From Bursaphelenchus xylophilus (taxonomy: Eukaryota; Nematoda; Chromadorea; Rhabditida; Aphelenchoididae), in assembly GCA_904066235.2 (NCBI GenBank), contig CAJFCV020000004.1, forward strand, positions 4,526,001 through 4,590,000: a stretch of 64,000 nt of DNA. The letters are read 5' to 3'. Shown in pieces: positions 34,395 through 45,606 of this stretch; the first letter of the stretch is position 1, and each line of letters starts with the position of its first letter. Both the position numbers and the translations under genes were made by a program. The notes under the pieces are model-generated. The model was given only the letters and a program-made list of their open reading frames with translations. It searched no databases and was not told the DNA's origin.

Positions 34395-36137
34395 ATGGAC
34401 TTCAATTTCAAGGTGAACGAGGATTTTAAGAAGTTGGATGACTCGACTGTGGTCCCAGGGCTAGTTTTGTATGAAGATGGAGATTATGTTTACCACAAGC
34501 CCACAAATGGTAAGTTGTTTTGTTTTTGGCGTGGAAAACTTAATGTTTCGTTTTAAAACATGAATTTTCAGAAGTGAAGTCTTACGATCAGATTCCAAAA
34601 GATCGATACCTGGTCAAGCCAGAGTATGCCAATGAACGGGAAAAAATGAAGGATCAAGGTTAGCTCTTTAGACTTTTTTTCCTTATTTAGGACCGTTTTT
34701 TTCCAAAAGTATCGTAACGCCGCGGCGTAATATTGCAGCGAAGGGCATGGAGGCCATTTCCAAAGGGGAACTTTGTGTTCTGGTTCTTTGTGGCGGCCAG
34801 GCAACTCGTCTTGGGGCTGATAGACCAAAGGGGACCTTCGAGTTGGGTCTAGAAAAACCTTTTAATACTCTTCTTCGATATCAAGCAGCTCAGATTGTCC
34901 GGTTGAAGGAATTGGCGAAGAACAGATATCCTAGTTCGGACCCCAAGATTCTGTGGTATATTATGGTTAGTAAGAGCACTCATAAAGCCATCAAAGAGCA
35001 TATTGATGATTTGTGCACTGATCTGGATTTCCCACGTGATGACATTGTAATCTTTGAGCAGCAAGAGATTCCGGCTTTCAGCTTTGAAGGGAAGAAATTC
35101 TTGCAAAAGGATGGAACTTATTTTATGGCTCCTAGTAAGTCACTTTTGCGTTAATTTTTGTTTTAAAATTTTAGGGACATTTTTGGGAATTGTTTTTTAC
35201 CGTGTAATTTTAGATGGTAACGGAGGTCTCTACGACTCTCTCAGGCCACATCTTTCCGAATTAGAAAGCAGCGGAGTCCGGTACGTCCACGTCTATTGTG
35301 TTGATAACATCCTTTGTCGAGTCGGAGATCCCATTTTCCTTTCCAAGTTCATCGAAAAAGAGGCTGATTGTGCTGCCAAGGTGAGAATACACCAGAATTA
35401 TCGATTATAAACTTTTGAGCAATTCTGATATGAAATCGATTTACCTTTGATATTTGCAGGTTGTGGAAAAGAAAGTTCCCTCAGAGAAGGTTGGGGTTAT
35501 CTGTTTGGAGAATGGAAAACCAACAGTTGTAGAATATACGGAGCTCCCGAAGGAGTTGGCAGCAGAGAGAACAGACGATGGAAAACTGAAATACCGCGCC
35601 GGATCAATCGCGAATCATTTGTTCTCTCTCGATTTCCTGAAAGAAGCTTGCCAACTTCATCTCCCTTATCACATTGCCAGAAAAAAGATCCCTTTCTATG
35701 ATCCGGTGATGGACATGGTCTTTCATAAAACTATCAACAGAGAGAATGGAGTCAAATTGGAGAGATTCATTTTTGATGTTTTCCCGGCTTCAAAGTAAGC
35801 ATTTTACATTTTTTTAAAGAATTCGTATAATACTTGAGACCTGATTTTTTTTTATTTGATGATTTTATGTTTCAGAAACTTTCTTGTGTTCCAAGTTGAA
35901 CGGTCAGACGAGTTCTCCCCTCTGAAGAACCCTGACAGCGCCGGAGTCGACTGTCCTTCTACCTGTCGCAGAGATTTGTCAAATCTTCACGCAAAATGGC
36001 TGCAGCAGGCTGGAATTATCCTCGAAAAGGAGATCTTGTTCATCTCCCCGCTCAGAACATACGATGGTGAAGGTCTAAGCTCCGAGGAAACGGCGGTCAG
36101 CGCCGGTGGATACTTTGATTTCTTTTTAAAACATTAG
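34395..36137 (+). CDS. uap-1: UDP-N-acetylglucosamine pyrophosphorylase (UAP1)
   Basis: Six exons: 34395-34509, 34572-34658, 34739-35134, 35214-35380, 35460-35794, 35876-36137, giving 453 aa. The cytosolic enzyme makes UDP-GlcNAc from UTP and GlcNAc-1-phosphate, the last step of the hexosamine pathway that feeds chitin, N-glycan and GPI synthesis. The nucleotidyl-transferase signature LCGGQATRLG (84-93) with downstream PKGTFELGL binds UTP. NGNGGLYDSL, VRYVHVYCVDNILCRVGDP, EYTELPKELA, INRENGVKLERFIFDVFPAS and RSDEFSPLKN are all family landmarks. The sequence is slightly shorter than human UAP1 (505-522). It runs towards the Gle1-like gene on the same strand 425 bp away. Confidence 0.95.
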
Positions 36138-36562
36138 TCGCCATTGGAGATTATAATAATTTATTATGTTTATTTTACATTAATTTTTAAGCATTTGCAA
36201 TATGTTAACCGCCATAATTTTTTCTTGTGATTTTACCCTGTGATACATAAAGAACTTGTGATTTTTCAAAGATTTGATGATTTATTAAAATTTTTATGGG
36301 GTTTACAAAGAGTTTGGGATTGTAAAAGATAATAAATAGAAGGGTAGTTATGCTGGATCTTTGACCTTTTGCCAGTTAGAAGAGCGTCGGAAATCAACAG
36401 CCCCAATATCGTATTGCAATATCTGATGAACTCGACTGTAGTTTTCTCCAGTTCGGCGTCACACTTGACGCTCTGAGTCAAGTCTTCCTATTTTTCGGAA
36501 TTATTTTTCGAAAAAAATTTTTTTTTTGTTTCTCAGCTGAGTTCTCCCCCATCGAGTTTGCA
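36138..36562. other. Spacer between uap-1 and the Gle1-like gene
   Basis: Holds the uap-1 3' end and, at 36520-36536, a long T tract ending in TTTCTCAG, a good trans-splice acceptor 26 bp before the next start. The two genes may share a transcript. Confidence 0.5.
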
Positions 36563-38462
36563 ATGCTTGGACGCTTCCATAAAAGTCAGAATTTGGTTCC
36601 GTTCTCTGAAATCGAGGCAGAGATCAGGTATGTTGTTATCCATATGCATTTTTTTATTTTTCTGTTTTTAGAAAGCTTTTCATCGAAGAAAAAGAAGGCG
36701 AGCTGAGACCGGGACGTAAAACTCGTCAAGAGCGAATTCAGGAAGAGCTAAATGCTTCTGCATTTCGAGAGTTTGAGGAGCAACTTGAGAATGAAGTGCA
36801 AATGGAGAAAGAGAAATGGGAAAGGAGAAGAGTCGAGAAGTTGAACCAGTCCTTAAATAAAGTAAGACCTTGTTTTTTGGAAGTGGTATTATTTGTGCTG
36901 TTATAGACATTAAACGGATCGTTTTCATCTCCGAAAACATCACAGAACAATTTGAATGATCCCGTGGCCGAATTCAAACCGGAACTTTTCAAGACTAAGG
37001 TTCTGATAGAGAAGATCAAGGCGCTGGAGAGTGCGAGGACTGTTCTGAGCACCAGCATAATAGAGAATCAATCCGTTGTGAAGCCGAAGACTCCTCTTCA
37101 CAAAACAGATTCCGTGATCAGTAATGAAGAAAAGGCTGCTCTGTTTGCCCCCTCAGGAGACGGTACTGGTCTCTCCACGCCTGTAAAGGGACCGGCCCCG
37201 CTTAAGACTCCTGTGGCAACAAAACGAGCGTCAATATCGACATCAGAGATTAGAGAGAGTCCAGTTTCATCAGCTCCGACCTTCCCTGTAGGTAAGTGTA
37301 ATATAAATTTGATTAAAACTTATGGCAATTCTGTATAGCTGCCTCAAGAACTCTCGAAACAACTCCGGTACAGTCTTATAATCCTGATATCAAGAAGTGT
37401 TTTGATGATTGGATCCACAAAATGGCCGTCGAGCATAAGAATCTCAGAACCAGACTAACCAAGTACAGAAAAGAGCCAGAGAATGCGAAGTTCTGCAACT
37501 CTTTGAAGAGAAACATCAACGATCAGATAGATGTGACCACGAGTAAAGACTTTAATGATATTAGGAGGATCTCCATGGCCCACAACTTCTTTGAGAGCCT
37601 GCTGAATGGGCAGACTATCAAGGGATCTGCCGATGATTCGGAAATTCGGTTGGATGCACAGAATGAAATCGCTTTGGAATATACTGTAGCTTGGATTTGT
37701 GAGCGATATACTGTAGGTGATTGTTTTATAAAGTCAAATTTGTCTTTATATGGACCTTTTTATATTATTCTACCTGACTTTAACCATCACCTTTTAGAAA
37801 CTGGTCGCATCTGATGGGGATCTCATCGAGAGTGTGGCCACTATCTTCACCATGCTAGTAAGACTCAGACCCTTTATCCGAGATCGTCTCGTCAGTTTGG
37901 TCGTATCGAATTGTGTGCTATTGAGGATGAATCCAGATGAAATGTAAGATTACTGTAGTTTTTTGGAAATTTCTAAATTTAGATTGAAGAAAGTCATCGA
38001 ATTGGGAAATGTATCGGCAGAAGAGTCCTCTGTTTGGCTCCCAGAAGAAGGAAACAAGGTGAAACTTTTGCTGAAGACTTGTTTTTACACTACCAATGTT
38101 GATGGAGGTGAACTCGGCAGCTCGTTCCTCATAAATCAGCTTCTCAAGGCTTCACTGAACTCTCCTCCAATCCCAATTTCAACGTGTTTTGTCTTAACTA
38201 GCATTGTACAGGTTAGGATTGTCAAATTGTTATGTTATTTAGCTTTTAGACTTATGGAAAAGCTCTTTTGAAAATGGCTGATCTCATGGAGAATATTCAA
38301 AAGATCAAGAATCTCATCGAAATGGATTGGAACAATGTTTTGGCGCCTTTCAAAGAAAGAATCCCGAAAGCAGAAGCGTGGAATGTCCTAGAATCTAGAC
38401 AGAATGTTTGTCTACAGCAACTGAAATCAGCGTTAAATGAAGTTGTGGCCAAGACTGGGTAA
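36563..38462 (+). CDS. Gle1-like mRNA export factor
   Basis: Seven exons: 36563-36627, 36672-36861, 36907-37291, 37339-37712, 37798-37943, 37983-38211, 38250-38462, giving 533 aa. Gle1 sits at the cytoplasmic face of the nuclear pore and, with inositol hexakisphosphate, activates the DEAD-box ATPase Dbp5 to release exported mRNA. The N-terminal third has a charged coiled-coil-like stretch (FREFEEQLENEVQMEKEKWE), followed by a low-complexity Ser/Pro/Thr linker. The C-terminal half resembles the helical Gle1 domain: EIALEYTVAWICERY, a segment ending RDRLVSLVVSNCVLLRM (human DLILAHLHKKCPYSVP), VQTYGKALLKM (human EVCGNALMKQ) and WNNVLAPFKERIPKAEAW. The alignment is from memory and distant, so the assignment is moderate. 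Confidence 0.6.
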
Positions 38463-38785
38463 AATAATATCATTTTATACTTTTATCTAATTTATTATGC
38501 GATTTTTCGAATAAAGGGCATGTGTGAGAGTAGTTTTCTATATAATTCCGAAATTTTTTTGCAACCCGTTCTCCCAAATTGGGTCATCATTGATATAAAA
38601 ACCTAACTAATGTAAGTTCAGGTCAGTCTAACTTTATTCATTAAAAATAAATCTCGCTATAGTGATATAAAAAACAACGTTAATAAAATAGGACTCAAAA
38701 TACCTAATATGTTATACAATTCACATGGTAAACATAGAAAATATAATTAGACAGGTTATTTACATCCTTTTTTTCACATGACATC
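38463..38785. other. Intergenic, convergent 3' ends
   Basis: 3' flanks of the Gle1-like (+) and Myt1 (-) genes. Nothing else seen. Confidence 0.4.
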
Positions 38786-40840
38786 TTACCCGAAGGATGA
38801 CTCAGTTAGTACTTGGGAGGGAAGAAACTGCTCCGGTAGTATTTTGAAGCAGCGTTTGAGAGAGGGAGGACGACGAACAGGAGTGTACATAGACGAGTTC
38901 TCGAAGAGGCGCTGAGATGGGGGAGTGAGGAGACGATCCTTGAAACTGGACTCTGAGTACGACATTCGGGAATCGTTCCAGCTCTGAAATCACCATTTAT
39001 ATTATTTACACATGTTCAGAATTGTCTACTGTAACGTCAAGCACCACAAGATTATTCCCAGTTACAACTTTAATAACTTACCAAATTGGCGGTGGTAACG
39101 ATCCTTCTCTTGGCTTTGCCTCTGACTTCTTCCAACTTCAGGACTTCCTTGGCCTCAGGGCGTTCCTCAGGATCAGGATCCATCATTCTTAAAAGGATCT
39201 TCCTCAATGACGACTCGCATTCTGAAAGAAAGGGTATTAAAAGCGATAAAAAAGAACCAAACGCCCTGAGACCTCACTAAACTTACTTTCCAATATATCC
39301 TTGCTAAACTTTAGGTCTCTTACATCTTGCCAGGCTTGCCCATTGGCCGGGACCCAGAGATCGGTGGCCATTTGGAAGATTGAGAGGCCAAGACTGAACA
39401 TGTCCATCTTCGTGGTTACTGTCTCCATATTGAGGGCTTCTTTGGCTAGGTATTTGGCGTCTCCTTCATGATCTTGATCAAGACTTGAATCCTGAAATAT
39501 TCGATAGCGTACTGGATGATGCCAGATAAGAAAGACAACCAAATAAAAAGCAAGCAACTCACGTTTTTCAAATCCACGGCTATTCCAAAATCACCAAGCT
39601 TGAAGACTTGCTTGGTGGAAATGAAAATATTGTCAGGCTTGATGTCCACATGTACAATGTCTAATGAATGGATGTATTTGCACGCCTGAAACCAGAGCGA
39701 CAACATTCCAAAACGATATTACGCATGAGATCCAACGCAATAAAACGCCACTTACCTGCAGCATGTCCACAAACGCATTCCAAATGGTCCCTTCCGGTAT
39801 TTGTCCGTCCATGTCCATGATGTAAGTCTGAAGAGATTTCTCGCACAATTCGGTCTGGATGTAAAGAAGGTCGTTCTCCTCCCAAGCCGAATAGAAGTGG
39901 ATGATATTGCTATGATCCAAGCGTTCCAGAAACATCACTTCTCGCTGTTTCTCAGTCCTGTGACGACGGGAACGATACGGTTCTCGAGAGCATTTGACGG
40001 CGTAATAGCCGCCATCTTCCAGTGATTTCATGCAGTATACCTGAAAGAAGATGCAAATCAAATACACTGCATACGCATTTGTGGTCCAAAAAAGACCTTC
40101 AAATCATACCACCCATGAACCTTGCGAAAAGAACCTACATTCCCAAACGATCCGCTTCCAACGGTGTGGATCTTGGAGAACACTTGGTCCAGATACTGTT
40201 CGAGCTTGCTTGGACTATAGTAATCACTTAAAGGTGGTGCTAAAAGCGGAATAACAAAGCAAGACCAATAACTTACGAGTTTCCTTGAAACTCACGACTT
40301 TCGGTCGATTCGAACCCATCACGGACCGTGTCTTTCCGATCTTGAAGCTCATTGGAGCGGTGCGACAAAGGCGAGCATCGTTGCGCATGCGTTGGCATTC
40401 CCTTGGATGTTGCATACACTGAAAGAGCATGGATAACAAAAGGTAAACAATTAGAGCTTTTCAATGTAAAACGCAGTAAACTACCATGCATCTTTGTCAA
40501 CGAGCAACTGGACATCTATGAAACATTACAACATTCCGTTTATCTCCAAATGCATCAAATTTGGAAACAGCTAATCTACAACACCAAAAAAATGCAAAAA
40601 CTTAAAATTTTGCTAGTAAACAAGCTCGAAGACTAAAACGCAGTCAATCAAGAAAGTAAGACCCTCCTCTTCGTTGCCAAAAATCCTTTATTTAGCCCTG
40701 TCGTCTCAACCAAAACTTACCATTTCTTTTCTGGTGCATAGCTTTGGAGGTTCGATGAAGCGCTGATATCGCTCTTGAAGGATTTTCGTAGGAGTTCGGT
40801 ATGCAGGCTTCGGCGACGACTTCTTCGGCGTTACAACCAT
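38786..40840 (-). CDS. wee-1.3: Myt1/Wee1-family CDK1-inhibitory protein kinase
   Basis: Eight exons: 40840-40721, 40418-40277, 40239-40139, 40040-39756, 39685-39563, 39491-39287, 39221-39082, 38983-38786, giving 437 aa. Kinases of this family phosphorylate CDK1 on the Thr14/Tyr15 pair and hold cells and oocytes in G2. The glycine loop is VGSGSFGNVY, the lysine YAVKCS, the catalytic loop HVDIKPDNIF and the magnesium motif GDFGIA. AWEENDLLYIQTELCEKSLQ and the EGD-containing activation segment (HEGDAKYLAKEAL) point to Myt1 rather than canonical Wee1. The C-terminal tail (SRMSYSESSFKDRLLTPP) is short and I see no membrane segment. C. elegans has more than one such gene, so the symbol is tentative. 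bir-1 lies 287 bp upstream on the same strand. Confidence 0.85.
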
Positions 40841-41126
40841 TTTTTGAGAGCAATTTTGTGGAGAAAAAAATATTTTTTCGACGATTTTTGGACGGAAACA
40901 ATAAATTAAAAAATCGCCGTGGGCACAAAGTGCTGACCTTTGGGAGCCGGGACCTACTGAAATTGGTCGTTCATGTACATAAAAATGCAAGAAAATACTC
41001 AGAGATTTATTTCACAAGACAAAGGAAACAATTTAAAACCTCTAATTCGATAAGATAATAATAATGTTTTGTGAGGTGAGTGAAGTAATATTTGTGATGA
41101 AACATAATGCACATTTAATCGAAATG
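40841..41126. other. Spacer between bir-1 and the Myt1 gene
   Basis: A 286-bp gap on the minus strand, downstream of bir-1 and upstream of the kinase. It could be an internal operon spacer or a separate promoter. Confidence 0.4.
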
Positions 41127-41756
41127 TTAACAAGCTCGGTTGGCCTTGATGAGAAGATCGTGAATTCTCTTTTGCGTTTCGTCTTCGGTGTTTTCCAATA
41201 CTTTTCGGTGCTCAGAAACCATGGAAATCACCTAAAACAATTAAAAAATTGGTTTACCATAGAAAAATAAAGCTGAAATGTCAAGGAAACGACAAAAACA
41301 TACTGCAGCAACACTCTTCTTGAAAGTCACAGCAGCAAACATCTCTTGAACGGACCACTGTTTTTCTGGTTTACGATATTTGAACATGGGGCATCCATTT
41401 CGATGGCATTCTTCGCTTCTAAACAGAATATGACAATAAAGGACGGACTTACAATGGGTCATCTGTGGGATCAAACACAACATCTTTCGAGCACCACACA
41501 CATTCTGCGGACGGTTCACTCTCATCAACCGTCGACATGGTAAAGCCGCATTGCGATAGCTAAATTAAAAAATAAAGAGATCAAAAATTAATTGATGTCC
41601 GTAATTTAATCTTACTTTCGATGAAGTGAGTGTTGCCTTGGGATCAGAGTCATATGGCCAGTTGGTGAAAGTTTTATGTCGGGCGTCCTCAAGCTTGCAC
41701 TCATCGGTAAATTCTTGGAAGCTTCGAGCTAGATGGATAAGCTCGCTTTTTTCCAT
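41127..41756 (-). CDS. bir-1: Survivin-like single-BIR protein, chromosomal passenger (BIR-1)
   Basis: Four exons: 41756-41616, 41559-41453, 41418-41304, 41231-41127, giving 155 aa (154 with an alternative acceptor). Survivin orthologues act with INCENP, borealin and Aurora B at centromeres and the central spindle. The BIR domain reads RHKTFTNWPYD, then LSQCGFTM, then ECVWCSKDVVFDPTDDP, matching nematode BIR-1. A C-terminal helix (EHRKVLENTEDETQKRIHDL) follows, as in survivin. Two zinc cysteines (CVWC) are clear. The remaining ligands, in EECHRNGC, have only three residues between His and Cys instead of about six. Exon 3 has tandem acceptors TAG/AAG three bases apart, giving PLSEE or PFEE. 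The gene is head-to-head with the XMAP215-like gene. Confidence 0.85.
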
Positions 41757-42110
41757 TTTGTTAAAATAATGTTGACCCCAGTTAGCTAGCTAGCTGACAA
41801 AATCCGACAACAGCAATATTTTCTTGTTCAAATTCAGCTGTCGCGCGTGTCGGTATTGGTTTATAGCGCGAAGTGTCACAAAATTATCGGCGTTTACGAA
41901 ATGTCAAAAAATATCTTTGATGGAAAATGGAGAAATGGAAAATCTGGCAAAAATGCTGGCTTCCGGTTACTTTTTGTTTGGGCATGTGCCAATTGTGAGG
42001 AAGTTTCGAAATATTTTCATTCGAATACGTGCCGAGCCGTGGATAATATAAAAAGGAATCTTTTCAACTTGTTTTTTGTTGTAGGATGTAAATTATGAGT
42101 CATTTTAGAT
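41757..42110. promoter_or_regulatory. Shared divergent promoter region, bir-1 and XMAP215-like gene
   Basis: Only 354 bp separate the two start codons, so the genes probably share regulatory DNA. TTTTAG lies two bases before the plus-strand start, a trans-splice acceptor. A plus-strand frame across 41847-42098 ends without matching any splice structure and is ignored. Confidence 0.55.
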
Positions 42111-44921
42111 ATGGCATTCGAATTTATTGACGAATTTGACGTATTAGCCAAGTGGCCAAATGATCAGCGTAATTTATTGGAGTCGAAGAACTGGAAGGAG
42201 AGGATTGAAGGCTTGGAATCTCTTCAAAAGCTCATGAATGATCATCCTCGCTTGGCCACTACCGTATCATACTCGGATCTTGTTACTCGGCTCAAGATGG
42301 TGAGGATTTTAATTAATTACTTGTTCGGTTTTAGATTAATTTGTTTTTTACTGTTTAGATTGTGATCAAAGATATGAATGTAAACGTCGTCGCCAACTCA
42401 ATTAAATTAATAACAGGACTTGTCAGAGGACTCAGAGAACATTTTGATCATCATTCAACCGTTCTTGCGCCCATTTTGTTTGAGAAGTTCAAGGAGCAAA
42501 AAGAAGTTGTTAAAGCCCCTCTAATCGAATGTACGGAGGCTTTAATAGAATATGTGAGTTTTTTTAAATCTTCATATCTATTTTTGTTTTTAGTGTAGCA
42601 TCGATCGATTGCCTAATGCCATGGAAGAAGCGTTGAAAAAGCCTCATCCAGCGGTGAAGCAACAACTTAATGTGTTAACTTTCAAAATTTTAACACATTT
42701 CTCACAACATAATCGTCCTATGGCTTTTATTAAAGCCGTTATTCCTCGAGTGGTTAAAGTAAGTTTTCGTCGGCATCGTTGTTCGTTTTTAGGACAACTT
42801 TTTACGTCTTTACTACTTGTTTTTACGTATTCCCCCTTTTCTAATGTAATTCTTTTTTAGAATACCACCGAAGCTGATAAGAATGTCCGCGACACTGCGT
42901 TTTTGGTTTTAGGAGGTATTGTAAGACTTATTGGAGATAAAGCTACACAAACATTGGCTGACGGATCTCAGTGGAATGACGAAAAAGTGAGTTTTTAACA
43001 TTTGTTTATTGTTTTCCTAGATAAAAGAATACTCGGAAAAAGCAAAGGAAGATGCAGAAAAATGGGCTGCGGAGCATGCTGTTGTGGGTGAAAATGCGGG
43101 ACCAGCCATAGTTCAAAATGGACAGACCTCTGAGAATGGAACTGAAGAGAAAGCTGCAGAATCAGCTGAAGATATTGATCCGTGGGATCTGTTAGAACCA
43201 AGGGACATCATTAAGGATCTTCCGAAGGAATTTGATGAGTGGCTAGTTTCAAAAAAATGGCAGGAGAGAAAAGAGGCTTTAGAAGTAAGTTTTGACGTCT
43301 AGTGTAATATAAGTTTTGTTCTGCAGGCTTTATGAATTTTATGTTTCTTTTCTACGACTAAAACAATGTATTTAAGGCGTTATTAGCGTCATTGGAGAAG
43401 CATCCGAAGCTTGTTCCTGACCTTGAAATCTTCCGTGGTCTCATTGGAGAACTGAAAAGGATAATTGAGAAGGATTCTAATGTAATCGTGGTATCCCTGG
43501 CGGTCAAATCGGTTCAAGGCGTTGTCAAAGGTCTCCGACATCTCTTCGAACCAGTCTTACCTTCAGTATTTTTGGCTCTGATCACTAAATCCAAGGAGAA
43601 AAAGGAGGTCTTTGCTGACGCTTTAAATAAATGTCTGGATGAAATTGCAAATTATGTAAGTTCAAAGCTTGAACTGTTGAGTATTCATGTTTTAGATCCA
43701 TCTCCATCACTTCTCAGAACATCTTTTAACCGCTTTATCCAATCAGAATCCCCATACCCGGAGGCAATTTCTACTTTTTATTGGTCGCATCTTCAACAAA
43801 TTAAATCAGAAGACAGCTCCGAGAGATCAGATCAAGATCCTGGCTCCGCGATTAAGCGAACTCACCTCAGATGCCACTCCAGATGTAAGAGATGGCGCCT
43901 ACACGGCCATCGGAGCAATTGCCAGATGTATCGGAGATCAGGGAGCCGAGATTTTATTCAAGGATTTAATGGCTGATTCGATAAAGAAGCCCAAAATTGA
44001 AGAGAAGAAGAAGCAATTTGATGAAGAATTCGGCCCGAATGTGGCCCCAGAAATGGCCAAGATCTATGCGGCCACAGCTGGCCCTCCATTATCAGCCAAA
44101 CCAACAGCGAAGCCAGCTTCGGCAGTCCGAACCCAGCCAAGGCCGGTCCGATCCGCACCTCCGGCAAGACCAGCGCCCTCTCCGAAGCCGGCTCCAGTCA
44201 GAGTTAAAGTGAGAACCATTTTTATTTGACAGACCAACTAAGAATTTATTTTGCTTTTATGCAAGTATAATATAATGTTTTAGCCGGCATCAGCCTCGAT
44301 CCAATCAGCGGCCAAGCGTCCGATCCTCCCACCTCGACCACTCTCCAACACTCGGCCGGCAGGCCCCCGACCTAACGTAGTTACCTCCCCGAAACCCACT
44401 CCAAATGTGATTAAAGCCCAGCCGAATGGATCAGCCCCAGTCCCGAATAGAAGACAGTCCGCCCCGATCAGACCGAACGTTGTTAGGGCCCCACAAATGG
44501 GCACTGGAGTACCTTACCGACCACCGATGGGCGTAAGCAAGATTAATAATGGAAGGACAACTCCAGTAATACAACCTCCCAACAAATCTTCGTCTCTTAT
44601 GGCTATTGCAAGGTCCAAAGTAAGGTGGTTATGATATGATTTGGAGAGGTTGCTGGTTGAACTTTCTTATGTATTATTTAGACCCCAGCGAGCACTGACG
44701 CCCGTCCATCCAGCAATTTCTACGCTCAGCGTTCCATGTCCAACATCCAACAGCCCAGATCCCTTACCTCGGGAATCATTCGACCTCGAACTGGAGGTCT
44801 CTCAGACGCTCCTTCTGTGTCCAATCCAGGCTCCAGACAGTCCAGCCAAACCAGAATAGACCTGAATGGTGCCAAACCTAGTCGTCTTCGACCTCCCTCT
44901 AATGCCTCCAGAATTCCATAA
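42111..44921 (+). CDS. Short XMAP215/ch-TOG family protein with two TOG domains
   Basis: Nine exons: 42111-42299, 42359-42553, 42594-42758, 42861-42986, 43021-43284, 43377-43655, 43696-44208, 44284-44619, 44682-44921, giving 768 aa. TOG domains bind tubulin dimers and speed growth at microtubule plus ends; C. elegans ZYG-9 serves the mitotic spindle. TOG1 covers about 1-240 (LLESKNWKERIEGLESLQKL, KDMNVNVVANSIKLITGLVR). TOG2 covers about 283-515 (PKEFDEWLVSKKWQERKEAL, KDSNVIVVSLAVKSVQGVVK, TPDVRDGAYTAIGAI). The last 250 residues are Pro/Ala/Ser/Arg-rich and basic, suited to lattice binding. ZYG-9 has three TOGs and XMAP215 five, so this is a short form. Exon 6 uses an AAG acceptor. No further TOG exons lie downstream before 45.6 kb. 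Confidence 0.85.
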
Positions 44922-45606
44922 GATGTCTTTATGTATAATATAACATTACCTCGAGTTGATGCTAAAGTAATCTTTTTAGAGCTCCTCCATTTAGCATCAA
45001 CCGAGATCTTTTTTTTTGTCGGGTATGTAGATCCATCCAGTTTGAGTATTTACACGGTATTTTGATAATTTATTATATTTTTTAGTCCTATGCACAAGTC
45101 TTAAGTATTTTTTTCTGCATTATATATTAATTCTAAAAGCTTTTTTTGAGCTCATCCCACCCGAAAGTGATGATTCCATGGATATGTAAAGTGAAAAATA
45201 AAGACGATTAAGAATCATATGGAATTTAATCACTGTTAACGTCGGTCTAATGTTGAAACCACTGTTTTTTTTTGAAGTTTATTTACATTTATCGATGTAA
45301 AATACGAAAGAACAGATTCACAGAGGTCTAGAATGCTTGTTCGGACAGATAGATCATATTAGAATACTGTAATTTTTCCTTTTTTTGTGAAGAAAATAGG
45401 CAGTGTTTTGGACCAACGGCGACTTCAGGCTTGTCTTGGCTGGTCGTATACATGTAGAAGGAAGTGAGCGTTGATAATTATGCATGAGAATATGTTATTT
45501 ACGTCTGGAATGAGATTATTTTAGGATTGGTTTGAAGTTGATTGTTTAGGGTTAAAAAAAAGTTTTGAAGTGATAGTATCACTTACAAAAGATGTCGATT
45601 GGTAGG
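44922..45606. other. Intergenic, convergent 3' ends
   Basis: 3' flanks of the two-TOG gene and the plectin-repeat gene. An ATGTATAATATAA motif is at 44931-44943, just after the stop codon. AATAAA occurs near 45198. Confidence 0.45.

Noticed and set aside
41847..42098. Plus-strand frame upstream of the two-TOG gene
   Set aside because: It would occupy the shared bir-1 promoter, has no domain signal and no splice junction to the TOG gene, which has its own trans-splice acceptor and start.
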